Origin: Streptosporangium saharense
GTDB lineage: Bacteria > Actinomycetota > Actinomycetes > Streptosporangiales > Streptosporangiaceae
DNA length: 64,000 nt
Reading direction: 5' to 3'
Assembly: GCF_014203715.1 (NCBI RefSeq)
Contig: NZ_JACHJP010000001.1
Span: 1-64,000, forward strand
Part shown: positions 36,663 through 45,628 of the stretch, piece by piece
Numbering within the stretch: position 1 is the stretch's first letter
Layout of the letters: every line of letters starts with the position of its first letter
Translations under genes and position numbers: made by a program
The notes under the pieces: generated by a model
Told to the model about the DNA's origin: nothing
Seen by the model: the letters and a program-made list of their open reading frames with translations, nothing else
The model's database searches: none

Positions 36663-36755
36663 GCGGTCCCGGGGCATGGGCCGTGCTGCAGTACGGCACA
36701 GGCCCCGGGACCGCGCGGACACACGAAGACCGCTGCGAAGCCGTCACAGCGGTCT
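36663..36755 (-). terminator. Tandem hairpins after the regulator gene
   Basis: AGACCGCTG and CAGCGGTCT (36727-36755) are followed, in the minus direction, by a long stem with perfect arms GCGGTCCCGGGGC and GCCCCGGGACCGC (36663-36714) enclosing GCCGT/ACGGC. They lie 21 bases beyond the stop at 36776. Confidence 0.7.
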
Positions 36756-36775
36756 CCACAGCTTCGGCGACGGCC

Positions 36776-38065
36776 TCAGCGACTTCCCAGCTTCTCCACG
36801 ATCAGCCGGTAGAGCTGGCGCGGACGGCCGGGCTGCGGAGTGCGGTTCGGCGGAAGCGGCCACGCGAGCCCCTCGTCGACCAGCGTGCGCAGCAACCGCC
36901 GTGCCGTACGCGGCGTGACGCCGAGCATCTTGCCCGCGCCCTCCGCGTCCACCACGGTGTCCCCGCCCTCCAGCTTGGCGGCCAGCCGAGCCAGCACCTC
37001 CACGCCCTTGGGCTTGAGCGGTCCGCCGCCCTGCGGAGGCATCCTGGGCGCGGGGATGAGCGCCCTGCCCTCCCGGTCGACGGCGAAGCCCTGGGCCTGC
37101 TTGCCCGCCTGTGTGCGCGCGAGCGCGGCCCTGGCGTGGGACTCGGCGTCATGGGTCGTACGGCCCATGCCGACCCCTACCTCGACCGCCAGGCCCAGTT
37201 CGTCACGCACCCGGGCCGCGAACGGCAGCACCCGGAAGCCCTCGGTCGCCGTGGCCACCGAACCACGCGTGGCGGTGACCATGTAGCTGTGGTCGTCGAC
37301 CGCGGTCACCGAGGCGTTGATCCGGTTGGCCTCCTGCACCAGCAGGCGGTGCAGCGACAGCCTCAGCTCGTCACGCCAGTAGCGCGGCGCGGCCCTGCGC
37401 ACCGGCTCGCGGAGCGTGGGAACCTCGACCAGCACCACCGTGAGCTGCGACTCCTCCAGCCTGTGGTGCGCCCCGAGCAGCGCCGCGGTGTGCAGCGCCG
37501 TACGGACCGCGGCGGAGGTCGGGCGGATCCTGACCACCGGAACCCCGGCCGTCTGCAGCCGGTCGGCGACGGCGGGCAGGCAGGTCAGTGCCCCGCTGGT
37601 GTTCCCCTGGCGCGCCAGGCGTTCGTGGAAGGACGCGATCGTGCCGGTGGCTCCCGGCTCGTCGCGGCTGTGCACGTCCCCGGCGGGCAGCCCGAGGTCG
37701 GCGTAGGCCTCCTCGATGTCGCCCCTGCCGAGCACGTCGATGCTGACCCTCCTGGGGTCGATCCGCTCGTCCAGCGCGGCCCTGGCCAACGCGGCGATCA
37801 ACGCGGCGCCGCCGAGCTGGACATACGTCGCGGGCATCGTCAGCACCCCCGATCGCCTCGCCAGGTCGTACGGCACCGGGCTGGCGAACAGACAGGCGTC
37901 CACCCCGGCTCCGAGGCGGGTCACCTTGTCGGCCGCCTCCTGTTCGTCGCGGTACGCGGCGGCCACCAGGCGGCACGGCAGAGGTGCCGCCGCGTGTCCC
38001 ATAAGCATCACCCTTTCTACGAGGTCATGGGGGCCCACCACACCGATAGTGAGGTCCGGTGTCAT
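36776..38065 (-). CDS. Putative transcriptional regulator with cyclase-like and winged-helix domains
   Basis: The gene encodes about 429 residues from ATG 38065; ATG 38125 is an alternative and neither has a strong ribosome site. The N-terminal 170 residues begin TIGVVGPHDLVERVMLMGHA and resemble a periplasmic-binding or response-type alpha/beta domain. Residues 260-350 (VTAVDDHSYMVTATRGSVA, then VGVGMGRTTHDAESHAR) resemble the core of nucleotide-cyclase/GGDEF folds. The last 80 residues (AGKMLGVTPRTARRLLRTLV, then GRPRQLYRL) are a winged helix. The combination suggests a ligand-sensing regulator; the ligand is unknown. Confidence 0.6.
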   Translation of the reverse strand: MTPDLTIGVVGPHDLVERVMLMGHAAAPLPCRLVAAAYRDEQEAADKVTRLGAGVDACLFASPVPYDLARRSGVLTMPATYVQLGGAALIAALARAALDERIDPRRVSIDVLGRGDIEEAYADLGLPAGDVHSRDEPGATGTIASFHERLARQGNTSGALTCLPAVADRLQTAGVPVVRIRPTSAAVRTALHTAALLGAHHRLEESQLTVVLVEVPTLREPVRRAAPRYWRDELRLSLHRLLVQEANRINASVTAVDDHSYMVTATRGSVATATEGFRVLPFAARVRDELGLAVEVGVGMGRTTHDAESHARAALARTQAGKQAQGFAVDREGRALIPAPRMPPQGGGPLKPKGVEVLARLAAKLEGGDTVVDAEGAGKMLGVTPRTARRLLRTLVDEGLAWPLPPNRTPQPGRPRQLYRLIVEKLGSR

Positions 38066-38292
38066 GGCACCCGGGCGTGACACTCGTGGAGTTTCTTCGG
38101 CCCGCTCGACCAATGTTCGTCCCATCCTGCCGTCCCTGTTGATTCGGCTCTCTTTTGGAACGATCGCTTGCGAGGGCCGTAATGTCACGCCCGTTTAGAG
38201 GTCAATTCTTGGAGGAACCCACGGTCTAAACCCTGACTGACAGTGTTTACACAGGTCAGAGCGCTTTTTGGGAGACTGAAACCGGTTGATTA

Positions 38293-39558
38293 TCATGCAG
38301 AAATCTCTCGGTGGACATCCGCACCGAGGGCCTGCATACGCTCGGCCAGATAAGAGTGGCCCCGGTCGATGAGATAACCTGACCCGATCACGGTCTCTCC
38401 CCGGGCCGCCAGACCGGCCAGCACGAGGGCGATGCCGGAGCGCAGGTCATGGGCCGTGACGTCGGTTCCGGTGAGCGGGGTGGCCCCCCGGACGACGGCG
38501 CTGTTCTCCTTCACTTCGATGTCGGCGCCCATTTTGTTGAGTTCCGCGGCGAGTGCGAAGCGGCCGTCGAAAATACGTTCGTGAATGTAGCTCGCGCCGT
38601 CCGCGAGGCAGGCGACCGTCATGATGGGCGACTGCAGGTCGGTGGCGAAGCCGGGGTAGGTGTCGGTGATCACGTTGATCGGGCGCAGCGGCCGGTCCCT
38701 GCGCACGTGCAGCACGGCGCCGTGGTCGGCGAACTCGACCCCCATCTGCTCCAGCTTGTAGCGGACGACGCCGAGGTGGTCCAGGTCGGCGCCGACCAGG
38801 TTGACCTCGCCCCCGGTGATCGCGGCGGCCATCGCGAACACGCCCGCGTCGAGCCGGTCGGGCATCACGGTGTGCTCGACGGCCTGCAGCTCGTCGACGC
38901 CCTCGACGGTGATGAACCCGGTGCCGCCGCCGCTGATCCGCGCGCCCATCCGGGTCAGCATCTCGATCACGTCGAGGACCTCGGGCTCAAGGGCGGCGTT
39001 CTCGATCACGGTCGTGCCGCGCCCGAGGACGCCCGCCATGATGAGGTTCTCGGTCCCGGTGTGCGAGGGGGTGTCGAGGTACAGCGTGGCGCCGGTGAAG
39101 CCCGTCGACTTGACGTGGATGACGGCGTCGCCCTCGTCCACGACGGCTCCCAGGCGCTTGTAGCCCAGGTAGTGGAAGTCGAGGTTGCGGCTGCCCAGGT
39201 TGCAGCCGCCGACGCCCTCGATGATGGCCTCGCCGAGGCGGTGCAGCAGCGCCGGGACGAACAGCACGGAGCCGCGGAAGCGGCGGGCGATCTCGGCGGG
39301 CAGCACGGGGCTGCTCAGCGTTGAGGCGTCGATCACCAGCGTGCGCTCGGCCTCGTGGAGCTCGACCTTGGCGCCGACCGCCTCGGCCAGCTCGACCGCG
39401 CGGCGCACGTCCTCGATGATGGGGACGTTGCGCAGCACCGTACGGCCTCTGGGCGCAAGAAGGGCCGCGCCGATCATGGGAAGCACGGCGTTCTTTGCGC
39501 CCTGGATGAAGGCGGTTCCACGGAGGGGATTGCCACCGCGCACGCGGTAACGGACCAT
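38293..39558 (-). CDS. murA: UDP-N-acetylglucosamine 1-carboxyvinyltransferase (MurA family)
   Basis: The gene encodes 421 residues from ATG 39558 with AAGGAG upstream. It has the EPT-family double psi fold motifs: the substrate-binding GAKNAVLPMIGAALLA with Lys-Asn, the active-site loop GVGGCNLGSRNLDFHYLG with Cys in the MurA position, and RLDAGVFAMAAAITGGEV. MurA transfers enolpyruvate to UDP-GlcNAc in the first committed step of peptidoglycan synthesis. Its isolation from other mur genes, and a loop reading GCNLGSRNLD rather than GCAIGARPVD, suggest a second, diverged copy. The Cys predicts fosfomycin sensitivity. The 105-bp gap before it has no gene. Confidence 0.9.
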   Translation of the reverse strand: MVRYRVRGGNPLRGTAFIQGAKNAVLPMIGAALLAPRGRTVLRNVPIIEDVRRAVELAEAVGAKVELHEAERTLVIDASTLSSPVLPAEIARRFRGSVLFVPALLHRLGEAIIEGVGGCNLGSRNLDFHYLGYKRLGAVVDEGDAVIHVKSTGFTGATLYLDTPSHTGTENLIMAGVLGRGTTVIENAALEPEVLDVIEMLTRMGARISGGGTGFITVEGVDELQAVEHTVMPDRLDAGVFAMAAAITGGEVNLVGADLDHLGVVRYKLEQMGVEFADHGAVLHVRRDRPLRPINVITDTYPGFATDLQSPIMTVACLADGASYIHERIFDGRFALAAELNKMGADIEVKENSAVVRGATPLTGTDVTAHDLRSGIALVLAGLAARGETVIGSGYLIDRGHSYLAERMQALGADVHREISA

Positions 39559-39836
39559 GCTTCTTGCTCCTTGAGGGTGGGGGACGATATTCGTACAACA
39601 AGGGGGCGGTGGCCGGAAGGCGTCGGCCAACACTAGCCGTTGGATGCCCCTGAACCAGCTATTTCGTGGGGAAACGCCCCTTGGGTGACCGGTCAGGCGA
39701 CTGACCAGAAGCCTCCGCGCGAAAGATTCAACGGTTCCCTCATGACAATTTCCACTGGGCCGTGAAAGCCTCCGCGACGCGTGTGTCCCGCCGAAGGGAG
39801 GGCTGTGCGACACCGGCGTCACCGGCCAGAGTTTAT

Positions 39837-40871
39837 TCACGCGGCCCGGGTGCCTCTGTCCGAGGGGGTGAGCGGGGAGGCGGCCGTCAGCAGGGTGTCG
39901 GCCCGTTGGTCGACGAACCGGGTCACCACCTGCTGGCCGTACCCGAAGACCATCGCCCAGACCAGGATCGCGGGCTGTGAGCCGAGCCCGGACATGCCGG
40001 GGACGAACCCGGAGTTCAGGATCAGCAGCCCGAGCACGGCCGTCGCGACCCCGGCGGGGGCCTTGAGCAGCGTCTGGGCGACCGCGAGCGAGTAGCGCGT
40101 GGACAGGTCGGCGCGGGTGGACAGCGAGGCCGCGCTGGACAGGGCGGCGCCGAGCACACCGACCAGCGCGACGAGCGGGACGTCGCCGTGACCCGGCCGG
40201 TGGCCGCCGGTCGGGCAGATCTGGGCGGGCATCAGGCCCTGCGTCTGGATCACCGACTGGTTGCCGCACATCGGCACCGCGTCCGGCCAGATCGCGCCGA
40301 CCGTCACCAGGCCGAGCACGATCATCGACAGCATCACGACGCCGCCGAGCAGCAGGTTGCGGAAGCTGCGGACCCGGCCGCTCTCCATCGCCTGGGCGGT
40401 GTAGGCCGCCCGCAGCACCGACTGCATCAGCGGCCTGTCGCCCTCGTTGAGGTCCCCGGCGGCGACCCTGGCGTGTAACTGGACGAGCCTGGGGTCGTCG
40501 CCGGGTAAGTAGGCCCTGCCGATCGCGAGGACCTCGGTGGCCCGGCCGCACAGCTCCGCCGTCGGCAGCACGCCGTACAGCATCACGGTGGCGCTGTTGA
40601 CGTTCGACCAGGCGCCCTCGATGGCGTGGCCGGTCAGCCAGCGGCGCAGGCCGTGCCTGCTCCTGGCGTAGGACTCGGCGCGCGCCAGGTGCGTGCCGAT
40701 GCCCTCGCCGACCGAGACGAGCTGGCCCGCGCCCTCGCGCACGGTCAGCGCGCGTTCGGCGTCGGCCCTGATCTCCTCGCTGCGGGTGGCCACGTACACC
40801 CGCCAGGTGCCGGGCCAGCGCAGGACGCCGGTGTCGCCGATCCGTTCCGGGGAGACTGCGTCGAGCGACAT
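39837..40871 (-). CDS. Membrane protein of unknown function
   Basis: The gene encodes 344 residues from ATG 40871 (GGAGGA upstream). The N-terminal 190 residues are soluble and helical (ADAERALTVREGAGQLVSVG, then RAESYARSRHGLRRWLTGHA). Four hydrophobic segments follow: NLLLGGVVMLSMIVLGLVTV, LVALVGVLGAALSSAASL, VATAVLGLLILNSGFVPG and ILVWAMVFGYGQQVVTRFV. The loop between the first two has two cysteines (MCGNQ, AQICPTGG). It is probably an inner-membrane protein with a cytoplasmic sensing region. No family is recognised. The 278-bp gap on the murA side (39559-39836) shows no gene. Confidence 0.6.
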   Translation of the reverse strand: MSLDAVSPERIGDTGVLRWPGTWRVYVATRSEEIRADAERALTVREGAGQLVSVGEGIGTHLARAESYARSRHGLRRWLTGHAIEGAWSNVNSATVMLYGVLPTAELCGRATEVLAIGRAYLPGDDPRLVQLHARVAAGDLNEGDRPLMQSVLRAAYTAQAMESGRVRSFRNLLLGGVVMLSMIVLGLVTVGAIWPDAVPMCGNQSVIQTQGLMPAQICPTGGHRPGHGDVPLVALVGVLGAALSSAASLSTRADLSTRYSLAVAQTLLKAPAGVATAVLGLLILNSGFVPGMSGLGSQPAILVWAMVFGYGQQVVTRFVDQRADTLLTAASPLTPSDRGTRAA

Positions 40872-40998
40872 CGTTCCTCCGTTGGGCGTGGGCCGAGAGG
40901 GGATCGGGCCGGGACTACCCCCGGCCCGCCGGGACATGCCGATTCGACGGTACGTCTCCGTGACGGCCGGACACCGTACGGTCAGAGACCCCGCAGGC

Positions 40999-42231
40999 TC
41001 AGAGGCCCTGGGCCGCGATGTCCGTGCGGTGGTGCGAGCCGCGCATCCGGACGCGGCCGACCGCCTCGTAGGCGGCCTCGCGGGCGGCGGCGACGTCGGC
41101 GCCCGTGCCGACCACGCTGAGCACCCGCCCGCCCGTGGAGACGACGCGCTCGCCGTCGGCGGCGGTCCCGGCGTGCAGCACGTAGGCGTCTCCCGACACC
41201 TCGGACAGTCCCTCGATCACGTCGCCCTTGACCGGCTCGGCCGGGTAGTTCTCCGCCGCCACGACCACGGTGACCGCGGCGCCGCCACGCCAGGTGAGCG
41301 GCCCGAATTGGTCGAGCGTGCCGTTCGCGCAGGCCAGCAGCAGTCCGGCCAGCGGCGTGGCGAGCCGGTCGAGCACGACCTGGGTCTCCGGGTCGCCGAA
41401 CCGCGCGTTGAACTCGATCACCTTCGGGCCGTCCTTGGTGAGCGCCAGCCCCACGAAGAGCACCCCGGTGTACGGCGTGCCACGCCCGGCCAGCTCGGTC
41501 ACGGTCGGCAGGACCGTCTCGGCCATGACACGCTCTGTCAAGTCGGCGGGAGCCCAGGTCAGCGGCGTGTAGGCGCCCATCCCGCCGGTGTTGGGACCCT
41601 TGTCGCCGTCGTAGGCGCGCTTGTGGTCCTGGGCGGGCAGCAGCGGCACGGCCGTCGAGCCGTCGCAGAGCGCGAACAGCGAGACCTCGGGGCCGTCGAG
41701 GAACTCCTCGATGACGACCCGCCCGCACGCCGCCGCGTGCCTGAGCGCCTCCTCGCGGTCGTCGGTGACCACGACGCCCTTGCCCGCCGCGAGCCCGTCG
41801 TCCTTGACCACGTACGGCGTGCCGAACGCGTCGAGCGCCTCGGCGGCCTCCTCGGGCGTCTCACAGGTGTGCGAGCGCGCGGTCGGCACGCCCGCGGCGG
41901 CCATGACGTCCTTCGCGAAGGCCTTGGAGCCCTCGATCCTGGCCGCCTCCGCCGAGGGGCCGAAGCACGGGATGCCCGCCTTCCTGACCGCGTCGGCGAC
42001 CCCGGCGACCAGCGGCGCCTCGGGGCCGATCACGACCAGGTCGGTCCCCAGCTCCCCGGCGAGCCGGGCGACGGCCCCGGGGTCGGTCGGGACGACCGGG
42101 TGGAGGGTCGCGACCTGGGCGATGCCCGGGTTTCCCGGGGCACAGTGGACCTCGGTGACCTGGGGGTCTGACGCCAGCGACCGGCACAGGGCATGCTCGC
42201 GCCCGCCGGATCCAATCACAAGAATGCGCAC
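40999..42231 (-). CDS. purD: Phosphoribosylamine--glycine ligase
   Basis: The gene encodes 410 residues from GTG 42231. The family start RILVIGSGGREHALC, then CAPGNPGIAQ, IGPEAPLVAGVADAV, the ATP-grasp region YVVKDDGLAAGKGVVV, KGPNTGGMGAYTP and NARFGDPETQ are all present. PurD makes glycinamide ribonucleotide from phosphoribosylamine, glycine and ATP, the second step of purine synthesis. It is monocistronic here. A pair of DnaA-box-like sites lies 33-53 bases upstream of the start. Confidence 0.96.
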   Translation of the reverse strand: MRILVIGSGGREHALCRSLASDPQVTEVHCAPGNPGIAQVATLHPVVPTDPGAVARLAGELGTDLVVIGPEAPLVAGVADAVRKAGIPCFGPSAEAARIEGSKAFAKDVMAAAGVPTARSHTCETPEEAAEALDAFGTPYVVKDDGLAAGKGVVVTDDREEALRHAAACGRVVIEEFLDGPEVSLFALCDGSTAVPLLPAQDHKRAYDGDKGPNTGGMGAYTPLTWAPADLTERVMAETVLPTVTELAGRGTPYTGVLFVGLALTKDGPKVIEFNARFGDPETQVVLDRLATPLAGLLLACANGTLDQFGPLTWRGGAAVTVVVAAENYPAEPVKGDVIEGLSEVSGDAYVLHAGTAADGERVVSTGGRVLSVVGTGADVAAAREAAYEAVGRVRMRGSHHRTDIAAQGL

Positions 42232-42263
42232 TCGGGAGAGCTTATCCGCCGCCCGTGCGGCGT

Positions 42264-42284
42264 CTGTCCACAGGCTGTGGACAA
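42264..42284. promoter_or_regulatory. Inverted pair of DnaA-box-like sites upstream of purD
   Basis: CTGTCCACA (42264-42272) and TGTGGACAA (42276-42284) face each other over three bases. The second is an exact reverse complement of the actinobacterial DnaA box TTGTCCACA, and the first differs at one base. They may be a DnaA-binding or other dyad operator. Confidence 0.4.
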
Positions 42285-42509
42285 GCTGTTCGACCGCGTA
42301 CCACCCGAGGTTGACGAACCCACGCGTGTCGATCTTCTCTCTGACATATCCTGATGAAAGAGCTGATTTCGCTGTAAACGGGGCGTGAATTTCGTGGAGT
42401 TCCGCATGATCGCCCCTTGTGAGCGAGGGTATCCTGGGAGTCCGCCCCCCGGTATGTGCTAAGTTTGGGCGGCTTTGGCGTGTCTGATGCTGATTGGAGG
42501 TGGTCGGGG

Positions 42510-42623
42510 ATGACCTCTGGCGATCCCAGCAGTACGTGCTCGCGCACACGTGCTGTGCGCACTCTCGAACCACTTCACACCGGTGTCCGACCGGCTGCGC
42601 ACGCATTCTCTTTTTTGAGTTGA
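42510..42623 (+). CDS. Short upstream ORF before corA (leader-peptide candidate)
   Basis: ATG 42510 follows GGAGGTGGTC and encodes 37 residues (MTSGDPSSTCSRTRAVRTLE and an AHAFSFLS end), stopping 52 bases before the corA start. A T-run (TTTTTT) spans the last codons. Leader peptides control corA translation in some enterobacteria. Here only the ribosome site and position argue for it. Confidence 0.3.
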   Translation: MTSGDPSSTCSRTRAVRTLEPLHTGVRPAAHAFSFLS

Positions 42624-42675
42624 GGTGACACGACGTCGCGTGCGATCAGCGCCGGTTCGGGCGGGAAGGCCTGAC

Positions 42676-43791
42676 ATGCGCTCTTCACTTCTTTTCCCCC
42701 GCATCAAGCACGTGCGTGCTGTTCGTACCCCGCGTCCCGACCTCTCGGCGGCCGGCCGTACGAACGCCCAGTGTGTCCCGCCGAGCGACTCGCTCGTCGA
42801 GTACGCCGCCTACGTCGACGGCAAGAAGATCCACGCCCTGGGCATCGTCGACGCCCTCGAACTCGTCCGCGAGCGCAACGCCGCCGAGGAGAAGGCCAAC
42901 GCCTTCGTCTGGGTCGGCCTGCACGAACCCGACGCCCCCGAGGTCGAGTGGCTTGCAGAGGTCTTCGCCCTGCACCCCCTCGCCGTCGAGGACGCCGTCA
43001 AGGCTCATCAGCGTCCGAAGGTCGAGCGCTACGGCGACTCGTTGTTCGTGGTCCTCAAGACCGTCGCCTACCTCGACCACGACGTGCTCACCGCGACCAG
43101 CGAGATCATCGGCACCGGCGAGATCATGGCCTTCGTCGGCCCCGACTTCGTGGTCACCGTACGGCACGGCACGCACTGCCCGCTGACCGAGGTGCGCGAG
43201 CGCCTTGAGGACAAGCCCAAGCTCCTCAACCGGGGCCCGACCGGCGTGCTGCACGCCATCGCCGACCACGTCGTGGACAAGTACCTCAACGTGGCCGATC
43301 TCATGCAGACCGAGCTTGAGGACGTCGAGGCCATGGTCTTCGCCGACGTCAGCGCCCGCGACATCGGCCGGATCTACAACCTCAAGCGCGAGATGATCGA
43401 GATGAAGCGGTCGGTCATGCCGCTGCAGTCGCCGCTCGCCACACTCGCCCAGCGCCGGATGATCCCCTCGGAGATGCGCGAGTACTTCCGTGACGTCGTC
43501 GACCACCTCGCCCGCGTCTGTGAGCAGGTCGAGTCGTCCAACGAACTGTGCAACTCGGTCCTGCAGGCCGCCCTGGCCCGCTCGAACGCCCTCGCCAACG
43601 AGGACATGCGCAAGATCTCCTCGTGGGTCGCCATCATGGCCGTCCCCACGATGATCGCCGGGATCTACGGCATGAACTTCAAGCACATGCCCGAGCTTGA
43701 TTCCTTCTTCGGCTACCCGCTCGTGATCGGCGTCATGGCCATCACCTGCACGCTGCTCTACCGGGGGTTCCGCCGCAACGGCTGGCTGTGA
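42676..43791 (+). CDS. corA: CorA-type divalent cation transporter
   Basis: The gene encodes 371 residues from ATG 42676 (GGGAAGG upstream). The cytoplasmic funnel (FVWVGLHEPDAPEVEWLAEV, residues about 75-94) leads to the long stalk helix and two C-terminal membrane helices. The GMN selectivity signature (AGIYGMNFKHMPE) is between them and the short C-terminus is basic. CorA pentamers carry Mg2+, Co2+ or Ni2+ across the cytoplasmic membrane. The 444-bp upstream gap (42232-42675) holds the DnaA-like pair and a short leader ORF. Confidence 0.94.
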   Translation: MRSSLLFPRIKHVRAVRTPRPDLSAAGRTNAQCVPPSDSLVEYAAYVDGKKIHALGIVDALELVRERNAAEEKANAFVWVGLHEPDAPEVEWLAEVFALHPLAVEDAVKAHQRPKVERYGDSLFVVLKTVAYLDHDVLTATSEIIGTGEIMAFVGPDFVVTVRHGTHCPLTEVRERLEDKPKLLNRGPTGVLHAIADHVVDKYLNVADLMQTELEDVEAMVFADVSARDIGRIYNLKREMIEMKRSVMPLQSPLATLAQRRMIPSEMREYFRDVVDHLARVCEQVESSNELCNSVLQAALARSNALANEDMRKISSWVAIMAVPTMIAGIYGMNFKHMPELDSFFGYPLVIGVMAITCTLLYRGFRRNGWL

Positions 43792-43794
43792 CTC

Positions 43795-44721
43795 TCAACC
43801 GACCGGTGCGCGCATCGGGGAGAGCGGGGCGGCCAACGGCAGGCCCCGCTCGGCCCACAGCGCGCGCATCCGGTCGGGATAGTCGGTGACGATCCCGGCG
43901 GCCCCCAGGTCGAGCATCCTGGCCGCCCTGGCCGGGTCGTTGACGGTCCAGACGACCAGCGGCAGCCCGGCCCGCGCCGCCCCGGCCGCCAGCTCCTCGT
44001 CGACCAGCACGTGGTCGGGCGAGAGCACCGTGCCGCCCGCCGCGAGCGCCACGGCCGGCAGGTCACCGTCGAAGTCGTCGACATCGAGCCCGCCGAACCA
44101 CGCCGGGTCCATCGTCGCCCGCTCCACCAGCGCGTAACGCGGCGTCGCCGGGGCCAGCGAACGGGCGGCGCCAAGAATCCGCCAGTCGAAGCTGAGGATC
44201 GCTGCCCCACCGAGCCTGCCGTGCAGGTCGAGCTCGGCGAGGACCAGCTCGGTCAGCTCACGCGGGTCGGCGCTCAGGTCAGGCCGCGTCGGGTCGGACT
44301 TCAGCTCCACGTGCAGCCGCACCCCGTCGGCCCCGTAGACGTTGACCAGGGCCAGCACAGAACCCAGCGTCGGCATGCGGGTGTCGGGAACCGGAACCTG
44401 GGTGGCGGCGAACCGGTCGTCAGGAGTGCGCGGCAGCCGTACACCGCAGTCGAGGGTGCGTAGCTGCGCCAGCGTCAGCGCGCCGACGGGCCTGCCCACG
44501 TAGGGGAACATCGGGTCGCCGGGAAAGGCGGCGTAGCGGTCGGCGCTGGTCACCGCCGACACGGTCAGGTCGTGGGTCAGCACCAGGCGCCGGTCGGCCG
44601 TCAGCGCGACGTCGAACTCAATCGCGTCGACGCCCAGCTCCAGGGCGTGGGCGAGCCCGGGCAACGTGTTCTCTGGCCGGAGGCCGCGGGCTCCCCGATG
44701 GCCATGGATCTCGGCATGCAC
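43795..44721 (-). CDS. Glycerophosphodiester phosphodiesterase family protein
   Basis: The gene encodes 308 residues. It opens with the catalytic motif HGHRGARGLRPENTLPGLAH, then DAIEFDVALTADRRLVLTHD (His and metal-binding Glu/Asp). HVELKSDP follows and WTVNDPARAARMLDLGAAGI closes the TIM barrel. It hydrolyses glycerophosphodiesters to glycerol 3-phosphate. No signal peptide is seen, so it should be cytoplasmic. It is convergent with corA, three bases apart. Confidence 0.92.
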   Translation of the reverse strand: MHAEIHGHRGARGLRPENTLPGLAHALELGVDAIEFDVALTADRRLVLTHDLTVSAVTSADRYAAFPGDPMFPYVGRPVGALTLAQLRTLDCGVRLPRTPDDRFAATQVPVPDTRMPTLGSVLALVNVYGADGVRLHVELKSDPTRPDLSADPRELTELVLAELDLHGRLGGAAILSFDWRILGAARSLAPATPRYALVERATMDPAWFGGLDVDDFDGDLPAVALAAGGTVLSPDHVLVDEELAAGAARAGLPLVVWTVNDPARAARMLDLGAAGIVTDYPDRMRALWAERGLPLAAPLSPMRAPVG

Positions 44722-44849
44722 ACAGGGACCCTACCGACCCCGGCCACCGATTCCACAGCGCGGCTCGCGCCTTGTTTCCACCGCACGTCAACCTCGCCAC
44801 CCCGTACGGCCCGCAAAGCCCTCACCCACGGACAACCAAGGCGACGCCC

Positions 44850-45401
44850 ATGGAGCAGGCTGGGGGGATGAGTTCACGTGTCACGCCCGCCACCGGTGGT
44901 GGGTCCCACCCGGCCTTCACGATCCGCGAAGCCCGCGAGGACGACTGGGCCCGGATCTGGCCCATCGTCCACGACGTCGTCACCGCGCGGGACACCTTCA
45001 CCTACGACCCCGCCATGAGCGAGGACGACGCCAGGCGGATGTGGCTCCTGCCCGCCCCGGCCAGGGTTGTCGTCGCGGCCGACGGCGACCTGGTGCTCGG
45101 CACCGCCAACATGTACGCCAACCGGCCCGGCCCCGGCGACCACATCGCCTCGGGAAGCCTGATGGTCGCCGGACAGACACGCGGCCTGGGCGTGGGCCGC
45201 GCCCTCGTCACCGACATGATCGCCTGGGCGCGGCGGGAGGGGTTCGCGGCGATCCAGTTCAACGCCGTCGCGGACAGCAACAGAAGCGCGATCCACCTCT
45301 ACGAGAGCCTGGGGTTCGTCACCCTCGGCATCGCCCCCGGCGCCTTCCGCCACCCCACCGAAGGCAACGTCGGCCTCCGCATCATGTGGCTGGGTCTCTA
45401 G
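44850..45401 (+). CDS. GNAT-family N-acetyltransferase
   Basis: The gene encodes about 183 residues from ATG 44850; ATG 44868 is the alternative. The GNAT fold shows IREAREDDWARIWPIVHD at the front, the acetyl-CoA loop QTRGLGVGRALVTDMIAWA and the NAVADSNRSAIHLYESLGF region. Sequence style fits phosphinothricin/L-amino-acid N-acetyltransferases. Its stop overlaps the stop of the convergent BldC-like gene by three bases, marking the boundary of the right cassette. Confidence 0.87.
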   Translation: MEQAGGMSSRVTPATGGGSHPAFTIREAREDDWARIWPIVHDVVTARDTFTYDPAMSEDDARRMWLLPAPARVVVAADGDLVLGTANMYANRPGPGDHIASGSLMVAGQTRGLGVGRALVTDMIAWARREGFAAIQFNAVADSNRSAIHLYESLGFVTLGIAPGAFRHPTEGNVGLRIMWLGL

Positions 45402-45616
45402 CCGTTGATGATCGCGTTGACGTCGCTCTGCCGGTAGCGGCGCTGCCCGCTGGGGGTCTTGAGGGAGGGGATCTTTCCGGTGAGGGACCACCGGTTGACG
45501 GTTTTGGGGTCGACGCCGAAGATGTGGGCGACTTCTCCGGGGGTGAGGAGTCGGTCGGTGGTTTCTGGGCCGGTGGTGAAGGTGCCGTCGGGGGTGACGG
45601 CCTTGCTCGGGGGCAT
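45398..45616 (-). CDS. Cassette gene F, BldC-like small DNA-binding protein (copy R)
   Basis: The gene encodes 72 residues and matches the left copy at about 65 of 72 positions, with the same LLTPGEVAHIFGVDPKTVNR helix-turn-helix and GQRRYR wing. It ends four residues earlier than the left copy. The stop overlaps that of the convergent acetyltransferase, which implies the cassette boundary falls in the last codons here. GGAG precedes the ATG. Confidence 0.85.
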   Translation of the reverse strand: MPPSKAVTPDGTFTTGPETTDRLLTPGEVAHIFGVDPKTVNRWSLTGKIPSLKTPSGQRRYRQSDVNAIING

Positions 45617-45628
45617 GAGGGGGCTCCT

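Noticed and set aside
38293..40551. 752-codon frame joining MurA to an upstream Arg/Pro-rich region
   Set aside because: The ribosome site AAGGAG and conserved start place MurA at 39558. The upstream part is antisense to or out of frame with the membrane-protein gene.
42241..42300. Chromosomal replication origin
   Set aside because: Only two DnaA-like boxes occur and dnaA/dnaN genes are absent.
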